Source of the DNA: a bacterium | GTDB taxonomy: Bacteria; Myxococcota_A; Bradymonadia; UBA7976; UBA1532 | Direction: 5' to 3' | DNA length: 64,000 bases | Assembly (NCBI GenBank): GCA_030426085.1 | Contig: JAUHYW010000011.1 | Location: 1 to 64,000 of the forward strand | Shown: positions 42,067 to 51,600 of the stretch, one piece after another | Numbering within the stretch: the stretch's first letter is position 1 | Layout: the number at the start of each line of letters is the position of its first letter | Translations under genes and position numbers: made by a program | Notes under the pieces: model-generated | Database searches by the model: none | The model's input: only the letters and a program-made list of their open reading frames with translations | Told to the model about the DNA's origin: nothing

Positions 42067-44799
42067 TTAGGGCAACGCGATGCACTGCAACGGCCGCTCG
42101 TCGTTGACCGGCCAGTGATTGCCGGGCCCATTGACATTGCGGTAGCGCTCCCGCGCGTACCGCACGTCATACCGCCCGGCGACCACCCGGGCCGAGTAGG
42201 GCGTGGTGAACGTGCCGTCATCCGCCAGCAGCCCGTAGGTGAAGACGACCTCCCCCGTCTCGGGGTCGACGATGACCAGATCACCGCTCTCGTCGGCATT
42301 GGTGTTCACCGGGTCGAGGGCCGCCCCGTCGATGGTGGCGTCGAGTCGCAGCAGGGCCGTGCGCACGTCGAGCACCACCGGCTCATCGCCCTCGATCACG
42401 ATCTCGCCCAGGATGCGCTCGTCATTGACCGGCCACCGCCCCGGATCCTCACCGTCGTTGACGTAGTCCAGCCGCTCGTAGCGCATCAGATACCGCCCCA
42501 CCACCAGCCGCACCGCGAAGAACCCGTTCACCTCGCCACCGTCCCCGATCCCGGTGAACGAGAACACATCCTCCCCGGTGTCCGGATCCACCAGCACCAC
42601 CCGCCCCCGATCCTGAACCGAGATGTTGTCCGGACTCGGCAGATCACCATCGATGGCGATGTCGATCGGCGGCGCCGCCGTGCGCACATCGAGCACGATC
42701 GGATCGTCGTCCTCGATCACGACCTCACCCAGGATCCGGTCATCGTTGACCGGCCACCGCCCGGGGCTCTCGCCGTCGTTGACATAGTCCAGCCGCTCGT
42801 AGCGCATCAGGTACCGCCCCACCACCAGCCGCACCGCGAAGAACCCGTTCACCTCACCATCGTCCCCGATCCCGGTGAACGAGAACACATCCTCCCCGGT
42901 GTCCGGATCCACCAGCACCACCCGCCCCCGATCCTGAACCGAGATGTTGTCCGGGCTCGGCAGCTCACCATCCAGCGCGATGTCGATCGGAGGCGCCGCC
43001 GTGCGCACATCGAGCACGATCGGATCGTCGTCCTCGATCACGACCTCACCCAGGATCCGATCGTCGTTGACCGGCCACCGCCCGGGGCTCTCGCCATCGT
43101 TGACATAGTCCAGCCGCTCGTAGCGCATCAGATACCGCCCCACCACCAGCCGCACCGCGAAGAACCCGTTCACCTCGCCATCGTCCCCGATCCCGGTGAA
43201 CGAGAACACATCCTCCCCGGTGTCCGGATCCACCAACACCACCCGCCCCCGATCCTGAACCGAGATATTGTCCGGGCTCGGCAGCTCACCATCCAGCGCG
43301 ATGTCGATCGGAGGCGCCGCCGTGCGCACGTCGAGAGTGCGCGGCATGTCGTCGTCGATCACGATCTCGCCCAGAATCCGATCGTCGTTGACCGGCCACC
43401 GCCCGGGGCTCTCGCCATCGTTGACGTAGTCCAGCCGCTCGTAGCGCATCTGGTACCGCCCGGCGACCACCCGAGCGGCGAAGAAGCCGTTCACCTCGCC
43501 ATCGTCCCCGATCCCGGTGAACGAGAAGACGTCCTCCCCCGAGTCGGGGTCCACCAGCACCACCCGCCCCCGATCCTGCACCGAGATGTTGTCCGGGCTC
43601 GGCAGCTCGCCGTCGAGCGCGATGTCGATCGGCGGGGCGGCGGTGGGCACATCGACCACCAGCGGCCCGTCCTCCAGGATCGGCACCCGCCGCAGCAGGA
43701 TGCGATCGTCGTTGACCGGCCAGTGGTTGTCGCCCTCGGGCGAGTTGACGTACCGCACCCGCTCGTAGACCACGTCGTACTCGCCGCGCACCACCCGCAC
43801 GGTGTACGGCAGCAGCAGCCCCCCGGCGTCGTCGATGGGGGTGAAGTAGAACACCACCTCGCCGGTGTCGGGGTCGCGCAGGTAGACCCGCCCGTGATCG
43901 ATGGGGGTGGTATTCTCCGGGCCGAGCGGCTCGCCGTCGAGGGTCAGATCGACCGTCACCGACACCGTGGGCACGTCGACGACGAGCAGGCCGCCCTCGG
44001 GCTGCTGACACGCGCCGACGCACCGCCCGTCGCGGCAGGCGGAGTCGGGGTCGTCGCAGGCCCCGCACGGCGCGCCGCACACCGGATCGGGCCCGCACTC
44101 CAGGCCGTCGCACTGCGGCACGCAGACGCAGGCCGCCCCATCGCACGCGCTCCCGTCGACCGGCCCGTCGCACGCCGCGCAGACCCCGTCGCACAGCAGC
44201 GCCCCGTCCGGGCAGCGGGCCTCGCAGACCCCGTCCACGCACAGCGCCTCCCCGCCCGCGGGCGCCGGGCAGCGCGCACACTGCGGGCCGCAGGCCGACG
44301 GATCACCCGGCGAGACGCAGACCCCGCCGCACAGCCGCTCACCCGCGGCGCACGGGGGCGCGCACTCGCCGTCCACGCACCGCCCGCCGTCGTCGCAGGC
44401 GGCCCCGCAGTCGCCGCAGTGGGCGTCGTCGGATCGCACGTCGACGCAGGCCCCGCCGCAGAGCTGCTGCGGCGGGGGGCAGGCTGGCGCGCCGTCGGGC
44501 AGCGCACCGTCGGGCAGCGCACCGTCGGGCAGCGCGCCATCCGGCGGGTCGCCGTCGAGCAGCTCACCGTCGGGCAGCGCACCATCCGGCGGGTCGCCGT
44601 CGGGCAGCTCGCCGTCGGGCAGCTCACCATCCGGCAGCTCACCGTCGGGCAGCTCACCATCGGGCCGCGCACCATCCGACCCCGCGTCCCCGGCGGGCCG
44701 CGCGTCGGCGCCCCCGTCCGATTCGGGGTCGCCGTCGGACCCCCCGCCGGGTGTACACGCCACCCACAGCACACAGCTCGCACCGATCAGCCAGCGCAT
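42067..44799 (-). CDS. Lipoprotein with Cys-rich module and six ~107-residue repeats
   Basis: 910 aa from ATG 44799 (GGAGGTG upstream). Lipobox WVAC (C15). Residues ~38-100 are PDGEL/PDGAL pentapeptides. Residues ~105-270 are a Cys-rich stretch (CGGACVDV, CGDCGAACDDGG). From ~275 to the end are six repeats of about 107 residues. The first and last are divergent, and the four central ones (e.g. LDVRTAAPPIDIALDGELPSP... WPVNDDRILGE) are almost identical. Each looks like a beta-sandwich with DxD-rich loops (DPDTGEDVF), possibly calcium-binding. Likely an outer-surface ligand-binding protein. The repeats are 321 bp in DNA and could recombine. Confidence 0.85.
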   Translation of the reverse strand: MRWLIGASCVLWVACTPGGGSDGDPESDGGADARPAGDAGSDGARPDGELPDGELPDGELPDGELPDGDPPDGALPDGELLDGDPPDGALPDGALPDGALPDGAPACPPPQQLCGGACVDVRSDDAHCGDCGAACDDGGRCVDGECAPPCAAGERLCGGVCVSPGDPSACGPQCARCPAPAGGEALCVDGVCEARCPDGALLCDGVCAACDGPVDGSACDGAACVCVPQCDGLECGPDPVCGAPCGACDDPDSACRDGRCVGACQQPEGGLLVVDVPTVSVTVDLTLDGEPLGPENTTPIDHGRVYLRDPDTGEVVFYFTPIDDAGGLLLPYTVRVVRGEYDVVYERVRYVNSPEGDNHWPVNDDRILLRRVPILEDGPLVVDVPTAAPPIDIALDGELPSPDNISVQDRGRVVLVDPDSGEDVFSFTGIGDDGEVNGFFAARVVAGRYQMRYERLDYVNDGESPGRWPVNDDRILGEIVIDDDMPRTLDVRTAAPPIDIALDGELPSPDNISVQDRGRVVLVDPDTGEDVFSFTGIGDDGEVNGFFAVRLVVGRYLMRYERLDYVNDGESPGRWPVNDDRILGEVVIEDDDPIVLDVRTAAPPIDIALDGELPSPDNISVQDRGRVVLVDPDTGEDVFSFTGIGDDGEVNGFFAVRLVVGRYLMRYERLDYVNDGESPGRWPVNDDRILGEVVIEDDDPIVLDVRTAAPPIDIAIDGDLPSPDNISVQDRGRVVLVDPDTGEDVFSFTGIGDGGEVNGFFAVRLVVGRYLMRYERLDYVNDGEDPGRWPVNDERILGEIVIEGDEPVVLDVRTALLRLDATIDGAALDPVNTNADESGDLVIVDPETGEVVFTYGLLADDGTFTTPYSARVVAGRYDVRYARERYRNVNGPGNHWPVNDERPLQCIALP
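42376..43660 (-). repeat. Four near-identical 321-bp coding tandem repeats
   Basis: Equivalent codons recur at 42359, 42680, 43001, 43322 and 43643, an exact 321-bp period. The central copies differ by a few synonymous and conservative changes. Divergent copies flank them on both sides, as expected from internal amplification. Confidence 0.85.
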
Positions 44800-44934
44800 C
44801 CTGCACCTCCTGTCGAGCGGGCAGATAAGCGGCGCCGGTGCCGGGGGTCAAGGGGGACCGGCGACGGGCTCGATCGCGCTCGCGAGCGGCGGCAGGCGTC
44901 ACCTGCGCTCGTGCGAGCGCGCCATTCGAAACGG

Positions 44935-44972
44935 CGACGCCCCCGATCCTCCGGCGAGGATCAGGGGCGTCG
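44935..44972 (-). terminator. Intrinsic terminator of 44993 gene
   Basis: A 16-bp stem with one mismatch (CGACGCCCCCGATCCT against AGGATCAGGGGCGTCG) and loop CCGGCG, 20 bp past the stop. On the minus strand it is followed by CCGTTTCGAA, a short T run. Confidence 0.6.
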
Positions 44973-44992
44973 GGCGCGGAGGCGCCGGGGTA

Positions 44993-45322
44993 TCAGTCGA
45001 GGCCATCCTCGAGATCGTCCCCCGCGTCCTCCATCGCCTCACCGGCGGACGCGATCGCCCGGTCGATGTGATGGCGGGCGCGGTGGAACGCATTGCGGGT
45101 CTCGTCAGCGGCCTTCTTCGCGCCGCGCTCGATCGCCCGGCCGGTCGCGTCGAGCGCGCGGCCGGTCTCGTCGGCGGCCTCTTCGGCAGAGCGCTCGATG
45201 GCCCGGCCGGTGTCTTCGGCGGCCTCTTCGATCGAGTCGCCGGCCTCGTCCCACTCGGGGTCGGCCAGGGCCGGGGCGGCGAGCGCCATCGAAGCGGCCA
45301 GCAAGGTGCACAGGAACTTCAT
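44993..45322 (-). CDS. Small exported amphipathic-helix protein
   Basis: 109 aa from ATG 45322 (GGAGGATC upstream). Signal peptide 1-20 (APALA/DPEW). The mature part is one long predicted amphipathic helix with repeated heptad- or 11-mer-like units: EEAAEDTGRAIERSA, EEAADETGRALDATG, GRAIERGAKKAADE. It resembles LEA/apolipoprotein-like periplasmic stress proteins or Lpp-like coiled coils, but no defined family is certain. It is followed by a strong terminator and precedes the DUF1328 gene on the same strand. Confidence 0.75.
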   Translation of the reverse strand: MKFLCTLLAASMALAAPALADPEWDEAGDSIEEAAEDTGRAIERSAEEAADETGRALDATGRAIERGAKKAADETRNAFHRARHHIDRAIASAGEAMEDAGDDLEDGLD

Positions 45323-45361
45323 GGAGATCCTCCTCGTGAGCGGTTGATGGGTGGCGGTCGG

Positions 45362-45523
45362 TCAGCTCGACATGGCGTTGGCCACGACGGTGACCGCGGC
45401 CAGGACCAGGAAGCCGACGAACAGCCACTTGGCGATCGCGACGGCCCCGCCGGCGATGCCGCCGAAGCCGAGCACCGCGGCGATGATGGCGAGGATGAAG
45501 AAGCCGAAAGCCCAGCGAAGCAT
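45362..45523 (-). CDS. DUF1328/YtjA-like small membrane protein
   Basis: 53 aa from ATG 45523, with AGGAGGACAT directly upstream. [21 protein letters not shown] followed by a [20 protein letters not shown] helix matches the DUF1328 (YtjA) two-helix inner-membrane family in length and order. Function is unknown; homologues respond to membrane stress in some bacteria. It lies just upstream of the small exported helix protein, on the same strand, possibly one operon. Confidence 0.85.
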   Translation of the reverse strand: MLRWAFGFFILAIIAAVLGFGGIAGGAVAIAKWLFVGFLVLAAVTVVANAMSS

Positions 45524-45711
45524 ATGTCCTCCTGAGGGGGTAGAAGGGGGAAATCCCCGTTGTCGGTCTCCCGATTTTGCACCTCCCGTGCCAGCTTCCG
45601 CCGAGCGCATCCCACCGGGCCCGAGGGCGCTCCGGCCCGCCGCACCGGGCTCCCGGCCGCCCCGCTGCGCCCCGCCCCGATCGACGATCGGTCCCAAGCT
45701 GCCCCGGGGGG

Positions 45712-45741
45712 TTGACCGGCCGCTGGGCTGCCCCCGATCAT
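45712..45741 (+). promoter_or_regulatory. Promoter with leaderless spacing for 45749 gene
   Basis: TTGACC at 45712-45717, an 18-bp spacer and GATCAT at 45736-45741. The -10 ends 7 nt before ATG 45749. This supports the second ATG (45749) over that at 45740, which overlaps the -10. Confidence 0.45.
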
Positions 45742-45748
45742 GCCCGCC

Positions 45749-46177
45749 ATGCCGCCCCCCGACCCCGAGGCGCGCCGGGCCCACCTCGCCCTGCTCGCCG
45801 GCGCCGTCGCCCGGATGAGCACCCTCGGCTTCGCGGTCAAGGGCTGGGGCGTCGCGCTCACCGCCGGCCTCTTCGCCCTCGGCCGCCCCGAGGCCCGCTA
45901 TCAGGTGGGCGTCGTGGCGCTCGTGGGCTGCGCCCTGCTGTGGTGGGTCGACCTCCAGGTGATGCGCATCGAGGCCCGCTTCCGCGATCACTACGAGCGG
46001 GTCCGCATCGGACACGCGCCGCCCGACTTCCTCATGGATCCGACCCGCTTCGACCCCGGCCGCCGCGTGGCCCGGGGCGGCGGGGCCCTGCTCAACCGGT
46101 TCTGGGGGCTGCTGTCGGCCCTCGTCCTGCTGGGCATCCTCGTCTTGTGGATCCTGCACGCCCCGGAGACCTCATGA
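45749..46177 (+). CDS. Three-helix membrane protein of conserved unknown family
   Basis: 142 aa from ATG 45749. The pattern [24 protein letters not shown], then [22 protein letters not shown], matches a widespread uncharacterised inner-membrane family in which a conserved KGW and a charged D-L-x-x-x-R-E/I-x-x-F-R-x-x-Y segment follow the second helix. Hydrophobic helices are at about 27-46, 51-70 and 120-138. It overlaps alaX by 4 nt (ATGA), so the pair is translationally coupled, but no shared function is evident. Confidence 0.65.
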   Translation: MPPPDPEARRAHLALLAGAVARMSTLGFAVKGWGVALTAGLFALGRPEARYQVGVVALVGCALLWWVDLQVMRIEARFRDHYERVRIGHAPPDFLMDPTRFDPGRRVARGGGALLNRFWGLLSALVLLGILVLWILHAPETS

Positions 46178-47334
46178 AGCTGCTCGCCTGCCACGGCGAC
46201 CCCTATCGTCGCACCCTCGACACCGCCGTCCTCGACTGCGTGCCCCGGGGGGATCGATACCTCGTCGAGCTGGCCGAGTCGGTGCTCTTCCCCGGCGGCG
46301 GCGGGCAGCCGGCCGACCACGGCACCATCGGCGAGGCCCGAGTCCTCGACGCCGAGCAGGGCGGCGGTCAGGTGCGCTACATCGTCGACCGCCGGGTCGA
46401 GCCGGGGCCGACGACGGTCGCCGTCGACTGGGACCGCCGCTTCGACCACATGCAGCAGCACACCGCCCAGCACCTGATCACCTGCCTCGCCGCCCGGGGG
46501 CTGGCCTGGCGCACGCTGGCCTTCCACCTCAACCCCGAGCGCTGCGACATCGTCTTCGCCCGGGTGCCCGACGCGGCGGGCATCGCCCGGCTCGAGAAGC
46601 TGGTCAACACCGTCATCCGCGAGGCCCGCCCGGTGCGCCACCGGATGATCGAGCCCGAGGAGCTCGCCCGCCTGGGGGTGCGCAGCCGCCTGCTGCCGGC
46701 GGGGCACACCGGGCCGCTGCGGGTGGTCGAGATCGAGGGCTACGACCTCAACACCTGCGCCGGGACCCACGTGACCAACACCGCCGAGCTGCAGGCGGTG
46801 CAGTTCGTGGGGCTCGACGTGCAGCGGGGCACCGGGCGGCTGCACTGGCTGGCGGGGGGGCGGCTGCTGGCCGACGCCGCCCGGGCCCGGGCCCGCACCG
46901 AGGCCCTCAACCGGGTGCTGTGCCGGGGGCCGGCGGAGCACGTCGCGGTCGCCGAGGGCATGGTCGAAGAGGTCAAGCAGGCCCGCAAGGCGCTCGAGGC
47001 GGTCGAGCGGGAGCTGGCCGGCAACCTCGGGCGCCAGCTCGCCGCCACCGAGGGCCCGGTCGCCACCCTGCACCGCTCGTCGGCCGATCTGCCCCTGCTC
47101 GGGGCCGTCGCCAAGGCGGCCGCCAGAGTCCGCCCCGACCTGCACCTGCTCCTGACCGCCGGCGAGCCGGAGGGGGTCTTTCTGGTCTACGGCCCCGAGG
47201 CCGCCGAGCGGGGGCCGGCGGTCGCCGCGATCCTCGACGGGCGCGGCGGCGGGCGCGGCCGGCGCTATCAGGGCAAGGCCGCCGCCACCCACCGCCGGGC
47301 CGAGGCCGCCGCGGCCCTGGGCGCCCCTTCCTGA
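46174..47334 (+). CDS. alaX: Alanyl-tRNA editing protein AlaX
   Basis: 386 aa from ATG 46174. The HTAQH motif (H96, H100) and the CAGTH motif (C195, H199) give the zinc site of the trans-editing domain. GGGGQP(A)DHG near residue 41-50 is also conserved in AlaRS editing domains. Length suits the long AlaX form with a C-terminal DHHA1-like part (~260-386). The enzyme hydrolyses Ser-tRNA(Ala), and perhaps Gly-tRNA(Ala), in the cytoplasm. It is coupled to the preceding membrane gene and followed by a porin gene after 73 bp. Confidence 0.9.
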   Translation: MKLLACHGDPYRRTLDTAVLDCVPRGDRYLVELAESVLFPGGGGQPADHGTIGEARVLDAEQGGGQVRYIVDRRVEPGPTTVAVDWDRRFDHMQQHTAQHLITCLAARGLAWRTLAFHLNPERCDIVFARVPDAAGIARLEKLVNTVIREARPVRHRMIEPEELARLGVRSRLLPAGHTGPLRVVEIEGYDLNTCAGTHVTNTAELQAVQFVGLDVQRGTGRLHWLAGGRLLADAARARARTEALNRVLCRGPAEHVAVAEGMVEEVKQARKALEAVERELAGNLGRQLAATEGPVATLHRSSADLPLLGAVAKAAARVRPDLHLLLTAGEPEGVFLVYGPEAAERGPAVAAILDGRGGGRGRRYQGKAAATHRRAEAAAALGAPS

Positions 47335-47407
47335 CACCGTGAAGACCCTGGACACGGCTCCCGCGCGCGCGTAACCCTGCCGGCGCACGCATGGGAGGAC
47401 GACCCCG

Positions 47408-48625
47408 ATGATCCGACGCGCTCTGTTGATCCCGGCCGCCGCTGCCGCGCTGGCGACCCCCGCTCTGGCCCAGGAGCCGCCCGCTGAAGCGCCGCTGATC
47501 CCCCGGCCGGCGCCGGGCGCGAACCAGAACGAGGCGGTGGCGGTGGCCCCAGCCCCCGACGCCGCCTTCGACGTGCGGGTCGGGGGCTATGTCCGGGTGC
47601 AGCACCAGTCGATCTTCGAAGATCCCGACGAGAACCTGCCCTTCGGCCGCGCCGACGGCTTCCAGCTCGACTCGGCCCGGCTCATCATCGAGGCCACCCG
47701 GGGGCCGCTGGTGGGCTACGTCTCGATCGACGGGGCGGTCGACCGCTTCGACAGCGGCAACACCCCGATCGGGGAGGTCGAGGTGGGCCTCAAGGACGCC
47801 TACGTGGGCTACGAGCGGGACGATTTTCCGTTCGTGAAGCTGCGGGTGGGCCAGTTCAAGCCGCCGTTCGACGCCGAGGAGCAGCGCTCGACGGCCGAGA
47901 TGCTGTTCATCGAGCGCTCGGTGGTCAACCGGGGGATCCGCAAGAACGAGGGCTACAACGCCGACGGGCTGAGCATCGAGCGGGACGTGGGGGCCCTGGT
48001 CTTCGGCGAGCCGACCTTCGGCGACTTCGGGGTGGGCTACTTCGTGGCGGTGACCAACGGCGCGGGGGCCAACCACCCGCTCAACGACAACGACGCCTTG
48101 CAGTACACCGCCCGCCTCGAGCTGCGCTGGGCCGAGATGCTCACGATCGGGGCGGCGGTCAACCTCGAGGAGCGCACCACCGGCGAGGAGCTCGAGGACT
48201 TCATCGACGAGCAGTACACCGGCATCGCGGCCGACATCCGGGGCCGCTTCGAGCTGGGCCCGGTGGGGCTGGTGCTCGAGGGGCAGTTCATCCAGCAGAG
48301 CGCGACCTTCCCCGACGTGCCGGTCGACCCCGATCGGGTCGCGATGGGCTATTACGGCGCGCTGGGGGTCGAAGTGCCCATGGGCTTCACCGTGGCCTAT
48401 CGCTACGCCACGCTCGACCCGACCGCCGCGTTCGAGACCGACGACGAGACCGCCGAGGCGACCCTCGACACCGACGCGACGACGCTGCACACCATCGGCC
48501 TGAACTGGGAGGGCGAGGTCGCAGTCCCGCTCAAGCTGCAGCTCAACTACACCGTCGTCCAGGAGCAGGCACCGAAGGAGATCGCCAACGATCGCCTCGA
48601 TGCGCTGGTCCAGGTGGTGTTCTGA
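47408..48625 (+). CDS. Phosphate-selective porin O/P-like outer-membrane protein
   Basis: 405 aa from ATG 47408 (GGGAGGACG). Signal peptide at 1-21. The body alternates polar/apolar residues, with GRADGFQLDSARLIIEATRG (20-residue extract), PFVKLRVGQFKPPFD, and ends in a terminal Phe (VQVVF), as outer-membrane beta-barrels do. It matches the porin O/P family (OprO/OprP) in length and motifs. The next gene starts on the last base of its stop (TGATG) and encodes a large PHP-domain lipoprotein. Channel selectivity is not established here. Confidence 0.8.
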   Translation: MIRRALLIPAAAAALATPALAQEPPAEAPLIPRPAPGANQNEAVAVAPAPDAAFDVRVGGYVRVQHQSIFEDPDENLPFGRADGFQLDSARLIIEATRGPLVGYVSIDGAVDRFDSGNTPIGEVEVGLKDAYVGYERDDFPFVKLRVGQFKPPFDAEEQRSTAEMLFIERSVVNRGIRKNEGYNADGLSIERDVGALVFGEPTFGDFGVGYFVAVTNGAGANHPLNDNDALQYTARLELRWAEMLTIGAAVNLEERTTGEELEDFIDEQYTGIAADIRGRFELGPVGLVLEGQFIQQSATFPDVPVDPDRVAMGYYGALGVEVPMGFTVAYRYATLDPTAAFETDDETAEATLDTDATTLHTIGLNWEGEVAVPLKLQLNYTVVQEQAPKEIANDRLDALVQVVF

Positions 48626-51600
48626 TGAGCCGCGGCACACCCCACACCGCGCGGGCGGCCCTGGCGGGGCTGGCCTGCGCCGCGCTGCTCGCCGTCGGCT
48701 GCGACGACGCCGAACCCCAGGCCCAGGCCCGGCGGATCGACACCCGCTCGGAGCTGATCGGGGGGCCCTCGGCGCTGGGCGAGGTGGGCGACTACCTGCT
48801 CGAGAACAACCAGATCCGGGTCGTGGTGCAGGACAAAGGCTTCTCCCGGGGCTTCGGGGTCTACGGCGGGGGGCTCATCGACATCGACCGCCAGCGGGCG
48901 GTGGCCCCCGGGGGGCCGGCGGGCGGCAACGGGCGCGATCGCTTCGGCGAGCTGTTCCCCATCGCCTTCCTCCAGGCGCTGGTGCCCGAGGCCGTCGAGG
49001 TCGTCGCCGACGGGGCCGACGGGGGCGCCGCGATCGTGCGGGTCTCGGGGGCCGGGGGCGACTTCCTCTCGCTGACCAAGGCGCTCAACCAGGCGGTGCT
49101 CAACAGCCACGACCTGCCCGACAACCCGCTCGACGTCTTCGACGTCGACAAGCTCGTCGGCGACCCCCAGATCGGCTACGAGATCTTCTACGAGCTGCCC
49201 CCGGACGCGAAGTACGTGCGCCTGCGGGTGCGGCTGACCAACCTCACCGACGAGGACCTGCCCATCCCCTCGACCCCCGGCCGCATCGCCCTGGCGGCGC
49301 TGGGCATCGACACCAACAGCTTCGACGCCCCCCTGGGCTTCGTGCTGCTCTTCGGCGCGGGCAACAAGGTCTTCAGCCCCGGCTTCGGCTACGACATCCG
49401 CTTCTCGCTGGACGACGCCTACGCCGCGGGGGGCGAGCTGCCGTTCCCCGCCCTGCCCGGCCTGCTGACCAACGCCCTGATCAGCACCAGCGACAGCGGG
49501 GTCAGCTACGGCTTCTTCACCCTGCCGTCGGGGCCCGACGAGCCGGAGACGCTCAACTTCGCGGCCAACCGGGTGGACGCGGACGGCGAGAACCTCTACG
49601 AGCGGGAGCTGGGGGCCGATGTGGGCGAGGACACCATGCTGGTGCCCTTCCTCGCCTCGTCGTTCACCGGCGTATTCTACGCCCAGACCCCGCGCATGCT
49701 GTCGGCGGGCGGCTCGACCGAGTACTCGGCCTACATGGCGGTGGGCAACGGCGACGTGGCCTCGGTGATGGACACCATCCTCGCCCTGCGCGCCGAGCGG
49801 GGCGATCCGACCCCGCTCGTCGAGCTGTACGGGCAGGTGGAGGACGCCGAGACCGCCGCGCCGCTCGAGGGGGTGAGCGTGGTGGTCTACGACGCGAGCG
49901 ACCGCCCGCTGAACCAGTTCACGACCGACGCCTTCGGCCGCATCCGGGGCACCCTGCCCGCCGGGGCCTACACCGCCCGGGTCGAGCGCTCGCCCATCGT
50001 ATCGGCCCCCATCCCGTTCGAGCTGAAGGCCGACGAGGCGGCGAAGTTCGTGCGCCTCGCCGCGCCGACCCCGGGCTACCTGTCGGTGCGGGTCCGGGAC
50101 GACGCCGGGCGGCCGCTGCCGGCCAAGGTGACGGTGGTCGGCACCACGCCGGCCGAGCGGGCCGGCGAGCACCCCCGACGCTACCTCTTCGACCTGAGCG
50201 CGGGGCAGAGCTGGCGCACGTCCGACGTCATCCCCGACGACCCGGCCGACCCCGACACCCGGCGCTACATCGAGGCGGTGGAGTACACCGACGCGGCGGG
50301 CAAGGTGCGCCTGGGGCTGCCCCCGGGGGTGGACTTCCAGGTCTACGTGTCGCGGGGCATCGAGTACGGGCTGTCGCGCACCTCGGTGAGCGTGGCCCCC
50401 GGCGAGACGGCCTCGGTGGTGGCCCAGCTCGAGCGGGTGGTCGATACGACGGGCTACATCTCGGCCGACTTCCACCTGCACGCCGCGCCCAGCCTCGACA
50501 GCGACCTCGACCTCGGCGCCCGGGTGCGCAGCGTGGTCGGCGAGGGGGTCGAGGTGCTCACCGCGACCGATCACAACTTCATCACCGACTACGGGCCGAC
50601 GCTGCTCGAGGAGGGGCTGGAGGACTGGGCCATCTCGATGATCGGGCTCGAGCTGACCACCCTCGAGTCGGGGCACTTCAACGGCTTCCCGCTGGTGCGG
50701 GACGTGGGGCGCATCACCCGGGGCGCCTTCGAGTGGTCGCTGCGCCCGCCGGAGGAGCTGTTCCGTGAGCTGCGGGCCCTCGGCCGCTTCGGGCCCGACG
50801 AGACGATCGTGCAGATCAACCACCCCCGGGACACCATCCTGGGCTACTTCGCCCAATACGGCCTCGACCCGCTCAACGGCGGCATCCCCGAGGTGGAGTG
50901 CGGCGCGCTGGACTTCGGCTGCGCCATCGCGCCCAACGGGCCGGCCTTCCGCGATGCGAACGGCATGAGCACCTTCAGCTACGACTTCGACGCGATCGAG
51001 GTGCTCAACGGCAGCGTCATCGGCCAGACCTTCCACGCCCGCTCGCCGGAGGACCCCGAGCGGCTGCGCATGCCGGCCTCCATCCGCCAGAACCTGCCCC
51101 CGCCGGGCACCATCCTGTGCGACGCGACGGTCGAGGACGACGGCGACCTGTCCTTCGACGGCGAGTTGGCCTTCCCCGGGGTGGTCGACGACTGGTTCAA
51201 CCTGCTCAACCTGGGCCACCGCTACATCGGCACCGGCACCAGCGACAGCCACGACGCGGCCGATCACACCGGCTACGCCCGCAGCTTCCTCAAGGTGGAC
51301 GACGACCGGCCGCGGGCGCTCGACGCCCGGGCGGTGGTGCGCGCGCTGCAGAGCCGCAACGTGCTGATGACCAACGGGCCGTTCGTGACCATCGCCGTCG
51401 GCCCCCCGGGCGGCGCGGCGGTCGAGATGGGCGGCGAGGTGGCCGCCGAGGGCGGCGCGGTCGAGGTGCGGGTCGACGTGCAGGCGGCGGATTGGGTCGA
51501 CATCGACGAGGGCCGCATCTGGCTCAACGGCGAGGTGGTGCACCGGTTCCCCATCGAGATGGACGGGCGGCGCTTCGCCTACAGCCACACGCTCGAGGGG

